A stretch of DNA of 25,495 nt from Oscillospiraceae bacterium (GTDB taxonomy: Bacteria; Bacillota; Clostridia; Oscillospirales; Ruminococcaceae): NCBI GenBank assembly GCA_003512525.1, contig DOQG01000016.1, positions 1 to 25,495 of the forward strand. The letters run 5' to 3'. The notes below the pieces were generated by a model that searched no databases, was not told where the DNA came from, and saw only the letters and a program-made list of their open reading frames with translations. The position numbers and the translations under genes are program-made. Shown in pieces: positions 7,329-15,346 of this stretch; position 1 is the stretch's first letter; each line of letters opens with the position of its first letter.

Positions 7329-9863
7329 ATGAAAGTTAAAAAGTGGCTGTTGGGGCTTGTGACCTTTGCGGCGATGGCTGTGCTTTGCGCGGTTTGCGCG
7401 GGAGCGGAAACGTATGGGGATTTTGAGTACGGCGTGCTTGGTGACGGTATGGTGGAGATCACAGGTTATAACGGTAGTGCAAAAACGGTTGATATCCCGA
7501 AGACGATTGATGGGAAGAGTGTGACGAGTATAGGCGGTGGCGCTTTTGCTTGGTGCTCAAGCCTAACAAGCATAACTATACCGAACAGCGTGACGAATAT
7601 AGGGATTTATGCTTTCCGTGAATGTACAAGCCTTAAAAGCGTAACGATACCGAACAGTGTAACGAGTATAGACAAGTGGGCTTTCGATGGTTGCACAAAC
7701 CTTACAAGCGTATCGATACCGGAAAGTGTGACGAGTATAGGTTGGAGTGCTTTCGGCGCTTGTAGAAGCCTAATAGCAATAGATGTAGCAGTTGATAATA
7801 AAAATTATGCATCTATGAACGGCGTTCTGTTTAATAAAGATAAAACAGAGTTGTTATACTATCCTTGCAATAAAAATGATGATATTTATACTATACCTGA
7901 CAGTGTGACAAATATAGCTGAGCAAGCTTTCAATGGTTGCACAAGCCTTAAAAGCGTAACAATACCGAACGGTGTGATGAGTATAGATAATTATGCTTTT
8001 GTATATTGCAGAAATATTACAAATATAACGATACCTGAGAGTGTGGCGAGTATAGGTGATGGTGCTTTCAGCGGTTGCTCAAGCCTTACAAATATAACGA
8101 TACCGGATAGCGTGACACGGATAGGCAGTAGGGCTTTTGAAGAAACTGCTTTGCTTGATAGTCAAACAACTCCTGTTAAATATGCTGATTTATGGGTAGT
8201 CGATTGTGAAAGTGATGTTGAAAATGTGATAATCAAAAATGGCACTAAAGGTATAAGCGATTATTCTTTCTATGGTTGCTCAAGCCTTATAGGCATAACG
8301 ATACCGGACGGTGTGACGAGTATAGGCGAATATGCTTTCAGCGGTTGTTCAAGCCTTACAAGCATTGCAATACCGAACGGTGTGACGGAGATAGGCTATA
8401 TGGCTTTTGAGGGTTGCAGAAGCCTTACTAGCATAACGATACCGAACGGTGTGACAAGTATAGATTGGTATGCTTTCAGCGGTTGCACAAGCCTTAAAAG
8501 TATAACGATACCAAACAGTGTGACGAGTATAGGTGATAGCGCTTTCGAAGACTGCTCAAGCCTTACAAGTATAACGATACCAAACAGTGTGACGAGTATA
8601 GGTGATAGCGCTTTCGAAGACTGCTCAAACCTTACAAGTATAACGATACCGAACAGTGTGACAGAGATAGGCTATAGTGCTTTTAATGGTTGTACTAGTC
8701 TTAAAACCATAACGATACCGAACAGTGTTACGAGTATAGGCAGTAGCGCTTTCAGCGGTTGCACAAGCCTTGAAAGTATAACGATACCGGACAGTGTGAC
8801 GAGTATAGGCAATTGGGCTTTCGAAAATTGCTCAAGTCTTAAAAGTATAACGATACTGAACAGTGTGACAAGTATAGGCAGTAATGCTTTCGGTTACTAT
8901 TTTGATAACGGGTATAAAAAGATCGATAACTTCAAAATCTTCTGTTACAGCGGCACAGCGGGCGAGCGGTATGCAAAAGAAAATGGTTTTGAGTATGTGC
9001 TTCTTGACAAGTTGCCTACGCTTGCAAAGATTACAGGTGCAAAGCTTACCGGCAGAGCCGCAGACGCGCTTAGGATAAACTGGACTAAGAATGCTTCTGC
9101 TGACGGATATATCGTTGAGATGTATCAGGGCAACAAGTGGGTAAGAGTTGCAAAAATCACAAACAACAGCACAACCACTTTCAGAAAAGCAGGACTTAAG
9201 GCAGGAACTGCTTACAAGTTCAGAGTAAGAGCGTATAAAATGAGCGGTAAGACTGCGGTTTACGGCGCATACAGCGCTACTGTTGCGGCAAGGACAAATC
9301 CGTCTGTTATAAAGGGCGCTAAGCTCACTGGCAGAGCGGCAGACGCGCTGAGAATAAACTGGACTAAGAATGCTTCGGCTGACGGATATATTGTTGAGAT
9401 GTATCAGGGCAACAAGTGGGTAAGGGTTGCAAAGATTACAAGCAACAGTACGACTACATTCAGAAAAGCAGGGCTTAAGGCTTCGACTGTATATAAGTTC
9501 AGAGTTAGGGCTTATAAGATGAGCGGTAAGACTGCGCTTTATGGTAACTATAGCGCTACTGTTACTGCTAGAACAAACCCGTCTATAATGAAAGGCGTTA
9601 AGATCGGCGGTAAGGCTAAGAACGCGCTCAGAGTGAACTGGACTAAGAATGCTTCCGCACAGGGTTACATAGTAGAAATGTACAAGGGCGGTAAGTGGGT
9701 ACGCGTTGCTAAGATAACAAATAACAGCACGACAACCTTTAGAAAGGCAGGACTTGCTAAGAATACTGCTTATAAGTTCAGAGTACGCGCTTATCACATG
9801 AGCGGAAAGACGGCGCTTTATGGTAATTATGGAAGTGTGAGTGGAAAAACTGCGGCGAAATAA
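7329..9863 (+). CDS. Secreted BspA-type leucine-rich-repeat protein with three Fn3-like domains
   Basis: Predicted extracellular protein of 844 residues. A Sec signal peptide covers 1-26 (cleavage after AGA). About 18 TpLRR/LRR_5 repeats of 23 residues with the pattern SLTSITIPxSVTSIGxxAFxxC span about 45-545, interrupted by two irregular insertions near 155-190 and 270-300. Three fibronectin-III-like domains of 93 residues follow (about 568-844), each containing ALRxNWTKNAS and YKFRVRAY. No sortase motif, transmembrane anchor or dockerin is seen, so it may be released or non-covalently attached. BspA-type proteins often bind host or matrix proteins, but the ligand here is unknown. The ribosome site (GAGAGAG) is poor. 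The gene lies behind a leader terminator and between copies of a 23-bp repeat. Confidence 0.9.
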   Translation: MKVKKWLLGLVTFAAMAVLCAVCAGAETYGDFEYGVLGDGMVEITGYNGSAKTVDIPKTIDGKSVTSIGGGAFAWCSSLTSITIPNSVTNIGIYAFRECTSLKSVTIPNSVTSIDKWAFDGCTNLTSVSIPESVTSIGWSAFGACRSLIAIDVAVDNKNYASMNGVLFNKDKTELLYYPCNKNDDIYTIPDSVTNIAEQAFNGCTSLKSVTIPNGVMSIDNYAFVYCRNITNITIPESVASIGDGAFSGCSSLTNITIPDSVTRIGSRAFEETALLDSQTTPVKYADLWVVDCESDVENVIIKNGTKGISDYSFYGCSSLIGITIPDGVTSIGEYAFSGCSSLTSIAIPNGVTEIGYMAFEGCRSLTSITIPNGVTSIDWYAFSGCTSLKSITIPNSVTSIGDSAFEDCSSLTSITIPNSVTSIGDSAFEDCSNLTSITIPNSVTEIGYSAFNGCTSLKTITIPNSVTSIGSSAFSGCTSLESITIPDSVTSIGNWAFENCSSLKSITILNSVTSIGSNAFGYYFDNGYKKIDNFKIFCYSGTAGERYAKENGFEYVLLDKLPTLAKITGAKLTGRAADALRINWTKNASADGYIVEMYQGNKWVRVAKITNNSTTTFRKAGLKAGTAYKFRVRAYKMSGKTAVYGAYSATVAARTNPSVIKGAKLTGRAADALRINWTKNASADGYIVEMYQGNKWVRVAKITSNSTTTFRKAGLKASTVYKFRVRAYKMSGKTALYGNYSATVTARTNPSIMKGVKIGGKAKNALRVNWTKNASAQGYIVEMYKGGKWVRVAKITNNSTTTFRKAGLAKNTAYKFRVRAYHMSGKTALYGNYGSVSGKTAAK
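8511..8648 (+). repeat. Near-perfect 69-bp tandem duplication inside the LRR region
   Basis: 8511-8579 and 8580-8648 differ at one base (CAAGCC versus CAAACC). The unit is exactly 23 codons, one LRR repeat, so duplication keeps the frame. Confidence 0.93.
9030..9863 (+). repeat. Three 279-bp repeats encoding near-identical Fn3-like domains
   Basis: Units begin with ITGAKLTGR, IKGAKLTGR and MKGVKIGGK and repeat every 93 codons. Repeats 1 and 2 are almost identical as protein but differ at many synonymous positions. Repeat 3 is more diverged. Confidence 0.88.
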
Positions 9864-9898
9864 CGCTCTGATTAAAAGCAAAAATCAATAATTACGAT

Positions 9899-9931
9899 CG
9901 GGTAGCGATGGGAAAATCGTTGCCCGGTTTT
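9899..9931 (+). terminator. Terminator after the LRR gene
   Basis: CGGGTAGCGAT (9899-9909) pairs with ATCGTTGCCCG (9916-9926) with two G-U wobbles. A short GTTTTG tail makes it moderately convincing. Confidence 0.6.
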
Positions 9932-9940
9932 GCGTTGTAT

Positions 9941-9963
9941 GGGATAGTACGGGGTTGGCGGTG
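9941..9963. repeat. Second copy of the 23-bp dispersed repeat
   Basis: GGGATAGTACGGGGTTGGCGGTG matches 6964-6986 at 22 of 23 positions, in the same orientation, on the other side of the LRR gene. Confidence 0.85.
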
Positions 9964-10074
9964 TTTGTGGAAACGGAGATAATCGTGGCGGCGGGAGGGG
10001 CGAGCCTGGTGTATGTTGCTTTGACAGTGACAGCGGTGGATTTTGCGGGGCAAGTGTTAAATTGCAAGAAAATA

Positions 10075-10107
10075 AGCGGGGCAGGGGGGAAGCCTGCTCC
10101 GCTTTTT
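10075..10107. terminator. Terminator between the LRR and ppk genes
   Basis: AGCGGGGCAGG (10075-10085) pairs with CCTGCTCCGCT (10093-10103) with one wobble, and T5 follows on the plus strand. On the minus strand the hairpin follows the ppk stop by about 10 bases with a weaker U tract, so it may act for ppk as well. Confidence 0.7.
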
Positions 10108-10117
10108 ATCGGGATAT

Positions 10118-12244
10118 TTACTTTGCAAAATGTGCTTTGATTTTTGCTAAGAGGGATCTGCGGGGTTCTTTATAAAGCTTCTGAGCCTGCTCCGCTTCAT
10201 CATAGGCGCGGGCGTAGAACAGCTTGTGTACCTCGATATGTTCTTCGCCGGGCATGGGCTTTTTATGACGATAGATACCGTCACTGCCCTGTATACGGGC
10301 TTTGACGTTGTCCTTGAGCATTGTGTCAAAGATGTCGACTGCCTTGTCGGCGATGATCTTGTCTTTGAGCGGCACGGCAACTTCAACACGGCGCTCGGTA
10401 TTTCTGGTCATAAAGTCAGCAGATGAGATATATACCTTTCTGCGTTCACCTTTGCCGAAAATGTAGATACGGCTGTGTTCAAGGAAACGTCCGACTATCG
10501 AAATTACCGATATGTTTTCGGTGTAGCCCGGTACGCCTGCGATAAGGCAACAGATGCCCCTTATTATAAGCTCGATCTTTACGCCGCGGCAGCTTGCTTC
10601 TATCAGCTTGTCTATTATATCCTTGTCGGTAAGCGAGTTCATCTTAAGTCCGATGTAGCCGTCATTGCCGTAGGTTATCTCGTTGTCTATCATCTCCACG
10701 ATGCGCGATTTAAGACACTTGGGGGCTACAAGCAGGGTGGTGCTGCTTTCGACTGTCGTGCCGAGCGACAGGGCGTTGAACACGGTGCTTGCGTCTGCAC
10801 CGATATCCTTGTCCGAGGTCATCAGGGTAAGGTCGGTGTAAAGGCGGGAGGTCTTTTCGTTGTAGTTTCCTGTGCCTATCTGGGTGTAGTATTTTATATT
10901 GCTTCCCTGACGGCGGGTGATGAGCAGGAGCTTAGAGTGAACTTTGAGAGCGTCAAGTCCGTATATTATCTTTACGCCGGCTTCTTCCATCTTCTTGCTC
11001 CAGCCGATGTTGTTCTCTTCGTCAAACCTTGCGCGAAGCTCAACAAGCGCCATTACCTGCTTGCCGTTCTCGGCGGCTCTTATGAGAGTGCTTACTATCT
11101 CGCTGTTTCTTGCGACGCGGTAAAGCGTTATTTTTATAGAAGAAACATAGGGGTCGTCTGCCGCTTCTTCAAGCAGACGCAGAAAATTCTTGAATTTATT
11201 ATAGGGGTATGACAGGAGTATGTCGTGCCGCGACAGCTGGGAGAACATACTTTCATACGGATTTACCATTATGGAGTTCTGCGGTGCAACGTGATAGTAG
11301 AACAGCTCGCTCCTGCTTTCAAGCTTTTCCTCCAGTGCCGACATAAAGCCAAAATCAAGCGGGCAGCTCTGCATATAAGAGAAGCTGTCGGAAAGCTCAA
11401 GATATCCAAGCATACGCTTTACAAGCTCGGGGGATGCATCGTATGAGAACTCCGCTCTTACCGGCATAAGCTTTTTCCTCTTGCGGCACAGCTCTTCCAT
11501 TACGTTTCTGAAATCCATATCGTGGTCATAGAGCGCTTCGTTCGCATCGATGTCGGCGTTCCTTGTTACACGCATTATGCAACGGTTCTCAACGTAGAAG
11601 TTCGGGAAGAGCATATCTATATAGTGCAGGATCACGTCCTCCGCGAGAACATAGCGGAGCTTTTCGCCCGGCAGAAAGATAACGCGGGGGAAATCTTTAT
11701 CGCATTCGGCACTCATTATGCCGACAAGCTGTTTCTTTTTCTCATCGTTCTTGCTCCTTAGCAGAGTACCGATATATATTGCTCTGTTTTTTAAGAACGG
11801 AAACGGGTGGTTCTTGTCTATAATGCTCGGCGAAAGCAGGGGGAAGATCTCTCTTTCAAAGTACAGCCTTAAAAACAGCTTGTCATCGCCTTTCAGATCG
11901 GCAGGCTTTTTCAGTTCTGCATATTCGCTCATCTTTGACATGACCTCGTTGAACGCACAGTCCTTGATATAGAGCAGATCTCTTACTCTGCGCGCTATTT
12001 CGTTGAGCTGTCTTGCGGCGGTCATACCTGTCTTGTTTTCGCATTTTTTAGGCTCGACCAGATCCTGGTCGTAGAGTGAGCCGACACGCACCATGAAAAA
12101 TTCGTCAAGGTTGCTTGTGAATATTGAGATAAATCTCATACGCTCAAACAGGGGGACGCTTACGTCCTGCGCTTCTTCAAGTACGCGCCGGTTGAATTTC
12201 AGCCAGGATAATTCTCGGTTGTCATATACATTGCTGTCAGTCAT
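10118..12244 (-). CDS. ppk: Polyphosphate kinase PPK1
   Basis: PPK1 reversibly transfers the gamma phosphate of ATP onto polyphosphate chains. At 708 residues it has the full family length. The N-terminal part begins YDNRELSWLKFNRRVLEEA, with TSNLDEFFMVRV at 43-54. The C1 domain has VELRARFDEENNI (401-413) and the autophosphorylated histidine His436 in KVHSKLLL. The C2 domain has GICCLIAGVPG (563-573) and the second conserved histidine His590 in FLEHSRIYIF. The start is supported by GAGGT four bases upstream and by the family N-terminus. Two TTTACA direct repeats 11 bp apart lie just upstream, suggesting control by phosphate limitation. The gene is separated from pyrG by its own upstream hairpin and candidate promoter. 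Confidence 0.97.
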   Translation of the reverse strand: MTDSNVYDNRELSWLKFNRRVLEEAQDVSVPLFERMRFISIFTSNLDEFFMVRVGSLYDQDLVEPKKCENKTGMTAARQLNEIARRVRDLLYIKDCAFNEVMSKMSEYAELKKPADLKGDDKLFLRLYFEREIFPLLSPSIIDKNHPFPFLKNRAIYIGTLLRSKNDEKKKQLVGIMSAECDKDFPRVIFLPGEKLRYVLAEDVILHYIDMLFPNFYVENRCIMRVTRNADIDANEALYDHDMDFRNVMEELCRKRKKLMPVRAEFSYDASPELVKRMLGYLELSDSFSYMQSCPLDFGFMSALEEKLESRSELFYYHVAPQNSIMVNPYESMFSQLSRHDILLSYPYNKFKNFLRLLEEAADDPYVSSIKITLYRVARNSEIVSTLIRAAENGKQVMALVELRARFDEENNIGWSKKMEEAGVKIIYGLDALKVHSKLLLITRRQGSNIKYYTQIGTGNYNEKTSRLYTDLTLMTSDKDIGADASTVFNALSLGTTVESSTTLLVAPKCLKSRIVEMIDNEITYGNDGYIGLKMNSLTDKDIIDKLIEASCRGVKIELIIRGICCLIAGVPGYTENISVISIVGRFLEHSRIYIFGKGERRKVYISSADFMTRNTERRVEVAVPLKDKIIADKAVDIFDTMLKDNVKARIQGSDGIYRHKKPMPGEEHIEVHKLFYARAYDEAEQAQKLYKEPRRSLLAKIKAHFAK

Positions 12245-12281
12245 AATTACCTCGTTTACTTTTTGGCCTTATATTTTTAAA

Positions 12282-12298
12282 TGTAAAGGGAATGTAAA
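12282..12298 (-). promoter_or_regulatory. Candidate Pho box upstream of ppk
   Basis: On the minus strand two TTTACA hexamers (plus 12293-12298 and 12282-12287) are spaced by 5 bp, an 11-bp period. This is the form known for PhoP boxes of Gram-positive bacteria. A TATA-like -10 (ATATAA, plus 12269-12274) lies downstream, and the outer repeat is near the -35 position. The binding is an inference. Confidence 0.45.
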
Positions 12299-12316
12299 AC
12301 TCCCCATAATATGAAT

Positions 12317-12344
12317 ATAACCGCCCGCTTTCACGGGCAGTTAT
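12317..12344 (-). terminator. Hairpin after pyrG, probable weak terminator
   Basis: An 11-bp stem with one wobble: CGGGCAGTTAT (12334-12344) pairs with ATAACCGCCCG (12317-12327) around a 6-base loop. It begins 12 bases past the pyrG stop. The following U tract is poor, so it may act mainly as a 3' stabilising hairpin. Confidence 0.5.
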
Positions 12345-12355
12345 TTCGGATCTCT

Positions 12356-13969
12356 TTACTTGTTTGCCTGTTCAAGCGACGCTCTTATAAAGTCCTTGAA
12401 TAAGGGGTGTGCTCTGTTGGGACGTGACTTGAACTCGGGGTGGAACTGAACCGCCACGAACCAGGGGTGAACATCTTTTGGAAGCTCAACTATCTCAACA
12501 AGCTTTCCGTCGGGTGACTGACCTGCGATAACAAGACCGCTCTCTGTCAGCTGCTTGCGGAATACGTTGTTGAACTCGTAGCGGTGGCGGTGTCTTTCGT
12601 AGATGAGCTCATCGCCGTAAACCTCGCGCGAGATAGTGCCTGGTTCAAGCTTACAGGGGTATAAGCCAAGACGCATTGTGCCGCCCATATCAACGTCCTT
12701 CTGGTCAGGCATAAGGTCGATAACGTTCTGGTCGCCCTCTTTAAATTCGCTTGAATTTGCTTCTGTTAGTCCTGCAACGTGACGTGCAAATTCGATGGTA
12801 GCCATATGCATACCGAGGCAAAGTCCGAAATAGGGCTTTTTGTGTTCCCTTGCGTAACGTACTGCTTCGATCTTACCCTCAATTCCTCTGTCGCCGAAGC
12901 CGCCGGGAACGAGAATGCCGTCGCAGTCGTGCAGAAGCTCGTCTGCTGTTTCGGGGGTTACTTCTTCTGAATTTATAAGCTTTATCTCAACGTGTGATTC
13001 GTTTTCAAAACCTGCGTGGCGCAGAGATTCCATAACCGACAGATAGGCATCGGGCAGAGCAACATACTTGCCGACAAGACCGATAACGGTATTTTTTGTA
13101 GCATTGTACTGGCGCTTTACCATCTCTTCCCATTCGGTGAGGTCGGGAACACGGGGGTCAAGTCCGAGGTGTTCACAGACTACCTTTGCAAGACCCTCCT
13201 TTTCGAGCATAAGAGGTACTTCATAAAGAGAGGGCGCGGTGAGGTTCTGGATAACGTCCTGCTTGCGGACATTGCAGAAGCTTGCGATCTTCTCTGTCAT
13301 ATCCTGAGGAATATCCATCTCGCTTCTGCAAACGAGTACATCGGGCTGGATACCGAGGGAAAGGAGCTCTTTTACGCTGTGCTGTGTGGGCTTTGTTTTC
13401 ATCTCGTTGCTTCCTGTGATGAAAGGGAGCAGTGTAACGTGTATATAAACAACGTTTTCTCTTCCTACATCGGAAACTACCTGACGAATAGCCTCAAGGA
13501 AGGGAGTGCTCTCAATATCGCCGACTGTACCGCCGATCTCGGTGATAACAACGTCAGCGGTCGTTTCAGCTGAGTTTGCAACTCTGTAAATCCTTGACTT
13601 TATTTCGTTTGTTATGTGGGGGATAACCTGTACCGTACCGCCGAGGTAATCTCCGCGGCGCTCTTTATTAAGAACTGTCCAGTATATCTTACCTGTTGTG
13701 ACGTTGCTGTACTTTGAGAGGTTCTCATCAATGAAACGCTCATAGTGACCGAGGTCAAGGTCTGTTTCTGCGCCGTCGTCTGTCACGAAAACTTCGCCGT
13801 GCTGATAGGGGCTCATCGTGCCCGGGTCAACGTTTATATAGGGGTCGAACTTCTGGATAGTTACCTTGTAGCCCCTCATCTTGAGCAGTCTTCCGAGAGA
13901 AGCCGCTGTTATTCCTTTTCCGAGTCCCGACACAACACCGCCGGTGACGAATACGTACTTTGTAGCCAT
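12356..13969 (-). CDS. pyrG: CTP synthase
   Basis: Makes CTP from UTP, ATP and glutamine in pyrimidine nucleotide synthesis. It is a complete protein of 537 residues. The synthase domain starts YVFVTGGVVSGLGKGI (P-loop, 5-20) and contains KFDPYINVDPGTMSP (40-54). The class I glutamine amidotransferase domain has the nucleophile Cys384 in GLCLGMH and the His510/Glu512 dyad in VQFHPEF. The ATG has a strong AGGGAAGGG ribosome site. The gene has its own sigma-A promoter (plus 14049-14077). The short leader shows no terminator, and the start site lacks the GGGC needed for Bacillus-type CTP-sensing attenuation, so regulation differs from B. subtilis. Confidence 0.98.
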   Translation of the reverse strand: MATKYVFVTGGVVSGLGKGITAASLGRLLKMRGYKVTIQKFDPYINVDPGTMSPYQHGEVFVTDDGAETDLDLGHYERFIDENLSKYSNVTTGKIYWTVLNKERRGDYLGGTVQVIPHITNEIKSRIYRVANSAETTADVVITEIGGTVGDIESTPFLEAIRQVVSDVGRENVVYIHVTLLPFITGSNEMKTKPTQHSVKELLSLGIQPDVLVCRSEMDIPQDMTEKIASFCNVRKQDVIQNLTAPSLYEVPLMLEKEGLAKVVCEHLGLDPRVPDLTEWEEMVKRQYNATKNTVIGLVGKYVALPDAYLSVMESLRHAGFENESHVEIKLINSEEVTPETADELLHDCDGILVPGGFGDRGIEGKIEAVRYAREHKKPYFGLCLGMHMATIEFARHVAGLTEANSSEFKEGDQNVIDLMPDQKDVDMGGTMRLGLYPCKLEPGTISREVYGDELIYERHRHRYEFNNVFRKQLTESGLVIAGQSPDGKLVEIVELPKDVHPWFVAVQFHPEFKSRPNRAHPLFKDFIRASLEQANK

Positions 13970-14048
13970 TATTTTGTCCCTTCCCTGAGCTTTAAAAGCC
14001 CGCCGTATTGATTTTATATGTCAATTTGAAAAATAAACACTACTCACT

Positions 14049-14077
14049 ATTATACTAAATCCGATTTGCTTTTTCAA
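14049..14077 (-). promoter_or_regulatory. Promoter of pyrG
   Basis: On the minus strand TTGAAA (plus 14072-14077) and a perfect TATAAT (plus 14049-14054) are separated by 17 bp. The leader to the ATG at 13969 is about 75 bases. Confidence 0.82.
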
Positions 14078-14320
14078 GTGTTTTTCGTTTTTTTGAGCGG
14101 GCTTTGCGGTGTACAAAATAAACAAATAACCTTTTTCGGTTTTGTGCATATCGTTTAATTTTGAAAAAGTATAGAAAATTTATGTGAAAAATGCTAAAAT
14201 TAAAATAAGCATCGCTATAGTCTTTTTTAAGATTTGACCATATAAGGACAGCAAGATCCTTGATTTTCTATATAAGTTAAAAGATGCAAATCCCTTGATC
14301 TTAAGGAAAGGAAAGTAAAA
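14055..14320. other. AT-rich intergenic region before the efflux-type genes
   Basis: Besides the pyrG -35 box I see no gene here. The plus-strand promoter for the gene at 14321 is not clear: TTGAAA (14161-14166) and TTGACC (14234-14239) have no well-spaced -10. A near-direct repeat, ATCCTTGAT and ATCCCTTGAT (14256-14299), precedes the ribosome site AAAGGA (14307-14312). Confidence 0.4.
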
Positions 14321-15301
14321 ATGAAAAAGACTCTTATACGTGTTACGGCGGTTGCCGTGATATGTGCCATGGCAGCATCCGCTTCAGGCTGCTACTTTTT
14401 TCCTGAGGAGGAAAAGCTGCTTGATCCTCCTGTGCTCAAAGTAGAAGATGTTACATATTCTACCTACAAGGCAGTGAAGAAAACAATTGTCAATAAGGCA
14501 AGCGCCACCGGCTATTGTGTGTCGGAGGTGCAGCAGGACTGCTCTTTTACGGAGCGTGACGGCACTTTAAAGACGATATATGTCAGAGCCGGTGACACCG
14601 TAAAGAAAGGCGATCTTATCGCCGAGTATAACACAGGCGACCTTGAATATGAGATACGCACACAGGAGCTAAAGGTTCAGCAGGCGCAGAATACATATAA
14701 TTCCAGCGGTGCGGAAAACGACAGATTACAGCTTGAGATCGAGAAGAATACGCTTGCACAGTATCAGAACGAATATGACGGTTCTAAGCTTTATGCACCG
14801 TGTGACGGACTTGTGAGCTTTGCGGAGCGTTTGAATGCAGGCACGAAGGTACAGTCGTACAAGGTGATAGCTACTATAATCGATCCGGACAAGATATATA
14901 TAAAGGCAGCTGTCAGCGATGATAAAAAATTCACAAAGGGTCAGGAAGTTACGATAACGATCGAGAACGAAGACTACAAGGGCACTATAGTAAAGACACC
15001 GACAGAAGCAAAGGAGCAGGGCGATGAGGATACATCGTCTATATACGCTGAGTTCAAGGGCACTGTTCCGAGCTTTACAAAGGTAGGCACGGTGGCTGAT
15101 ATAAGCTACATTAAGGAGCAGGCGGAGAATGCGATAGTTATACCGAAATATCTTGTAAAGACCCTTTCGGGCAAGAACTATGTGCAGGTGTACAAGGACG
15201 GTGTCAAGAAAGAGGTCGACGTTGAGACCGGAATAAGCAACGCTACGGAGATCCAGATAACATCGGGACTTTCCGAGGGTGACGAGGTCGTTGTAAAGTA
15301 A
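14321..15301 (+). CDS. Lipoprotein membrane-fusion (HlyD/MacA-like) adaptor subunit
   Basis: Extracytoplasmic adaptor of an export or FtsX-type transporter, 326 residues. A lipoprotein signal peptide ends at Cys24 (SASGC). A barrel-sandwich/biotinyl-lipoyl half motif, VRAGDTVKKGDLIAEY, lies at about 90-105. A short coiled-coil hairpin follows (EYEIRTQELKVQQAQ onward, about 110-152). The second lipoyl half, LYAPCDGLVSFAERLNAGT, is at about 156-174. A beta-barrel domain and a C-terminal domain ending SGLSEGDEVVVK complete the family layout. The SD AAGGAAAGGA ends 8 bases before the ATG. It is followed after 45 bases by a very large permease, so the two very probably form one complex. The substrate is unknown. 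Confidence 0.88.
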   Translation: MKKTLIRVTAVAVICAMAASASGCYFFPEEEKLLDPPVLKVEDVTYSTYKAVKKTIVNKASATGYCVSEVQQDCSFTERDGTLKTIYVRAGDTVKKGDLIAEYNTGDLEYEIRTQELKVQQAQNTYNSSGAENDRLQLEIEKNTLAQYQNEYDGSKLYAPCDGLVSFAERLNAGTKVQSYKVIATIIDPDKIYIKAAVSDDKKFTKGQEVTITIENEDYKGTIVKTPTEAKEQGDEDTSSIYAEFKGTVPSFTKVGTVADISYIKEQAENAIVIPKYLVKTLSGKNYVQVYKDGVKKEVDVETGISNATEIQITSGLSEGDEVVVK

Positions 15302-15346
15302 TACGGTGTATTCACCGACACTTACCTTAAGGAAGGAATAAAACAG

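Noticed and set aside
8832..9881. Long minus-strand open frame (349 codons) opposite the Fn3 region
   Set aside because: It is the antisense shadow of a repetitive gene. Its protein is repetitive in step with the sense repeats and resembles no family.
10475..11212. Plus-strand open frame of 245 codons inside ppk
   Set aside because: It lies fully opposite a clear PPK1 gene, has no ribosome site and no recognisable domain.
13970..14048. CTP-sensing attenuator of pyrG as in Bacillus
   Set aside because: The predicted start lacks a GGGC-type initial transcribed sequence, and the leader has no terminator hairpin.
13995..14105. AAAGCCCGC (13995-14003) and GCGGGCTTT (14097-14105) as an operator pair around the pyrG promoter
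   Set aside because: A single 9-bp match over 110 bp in GC/AT-patterned DNA could be chance, and no regulator is suggested.
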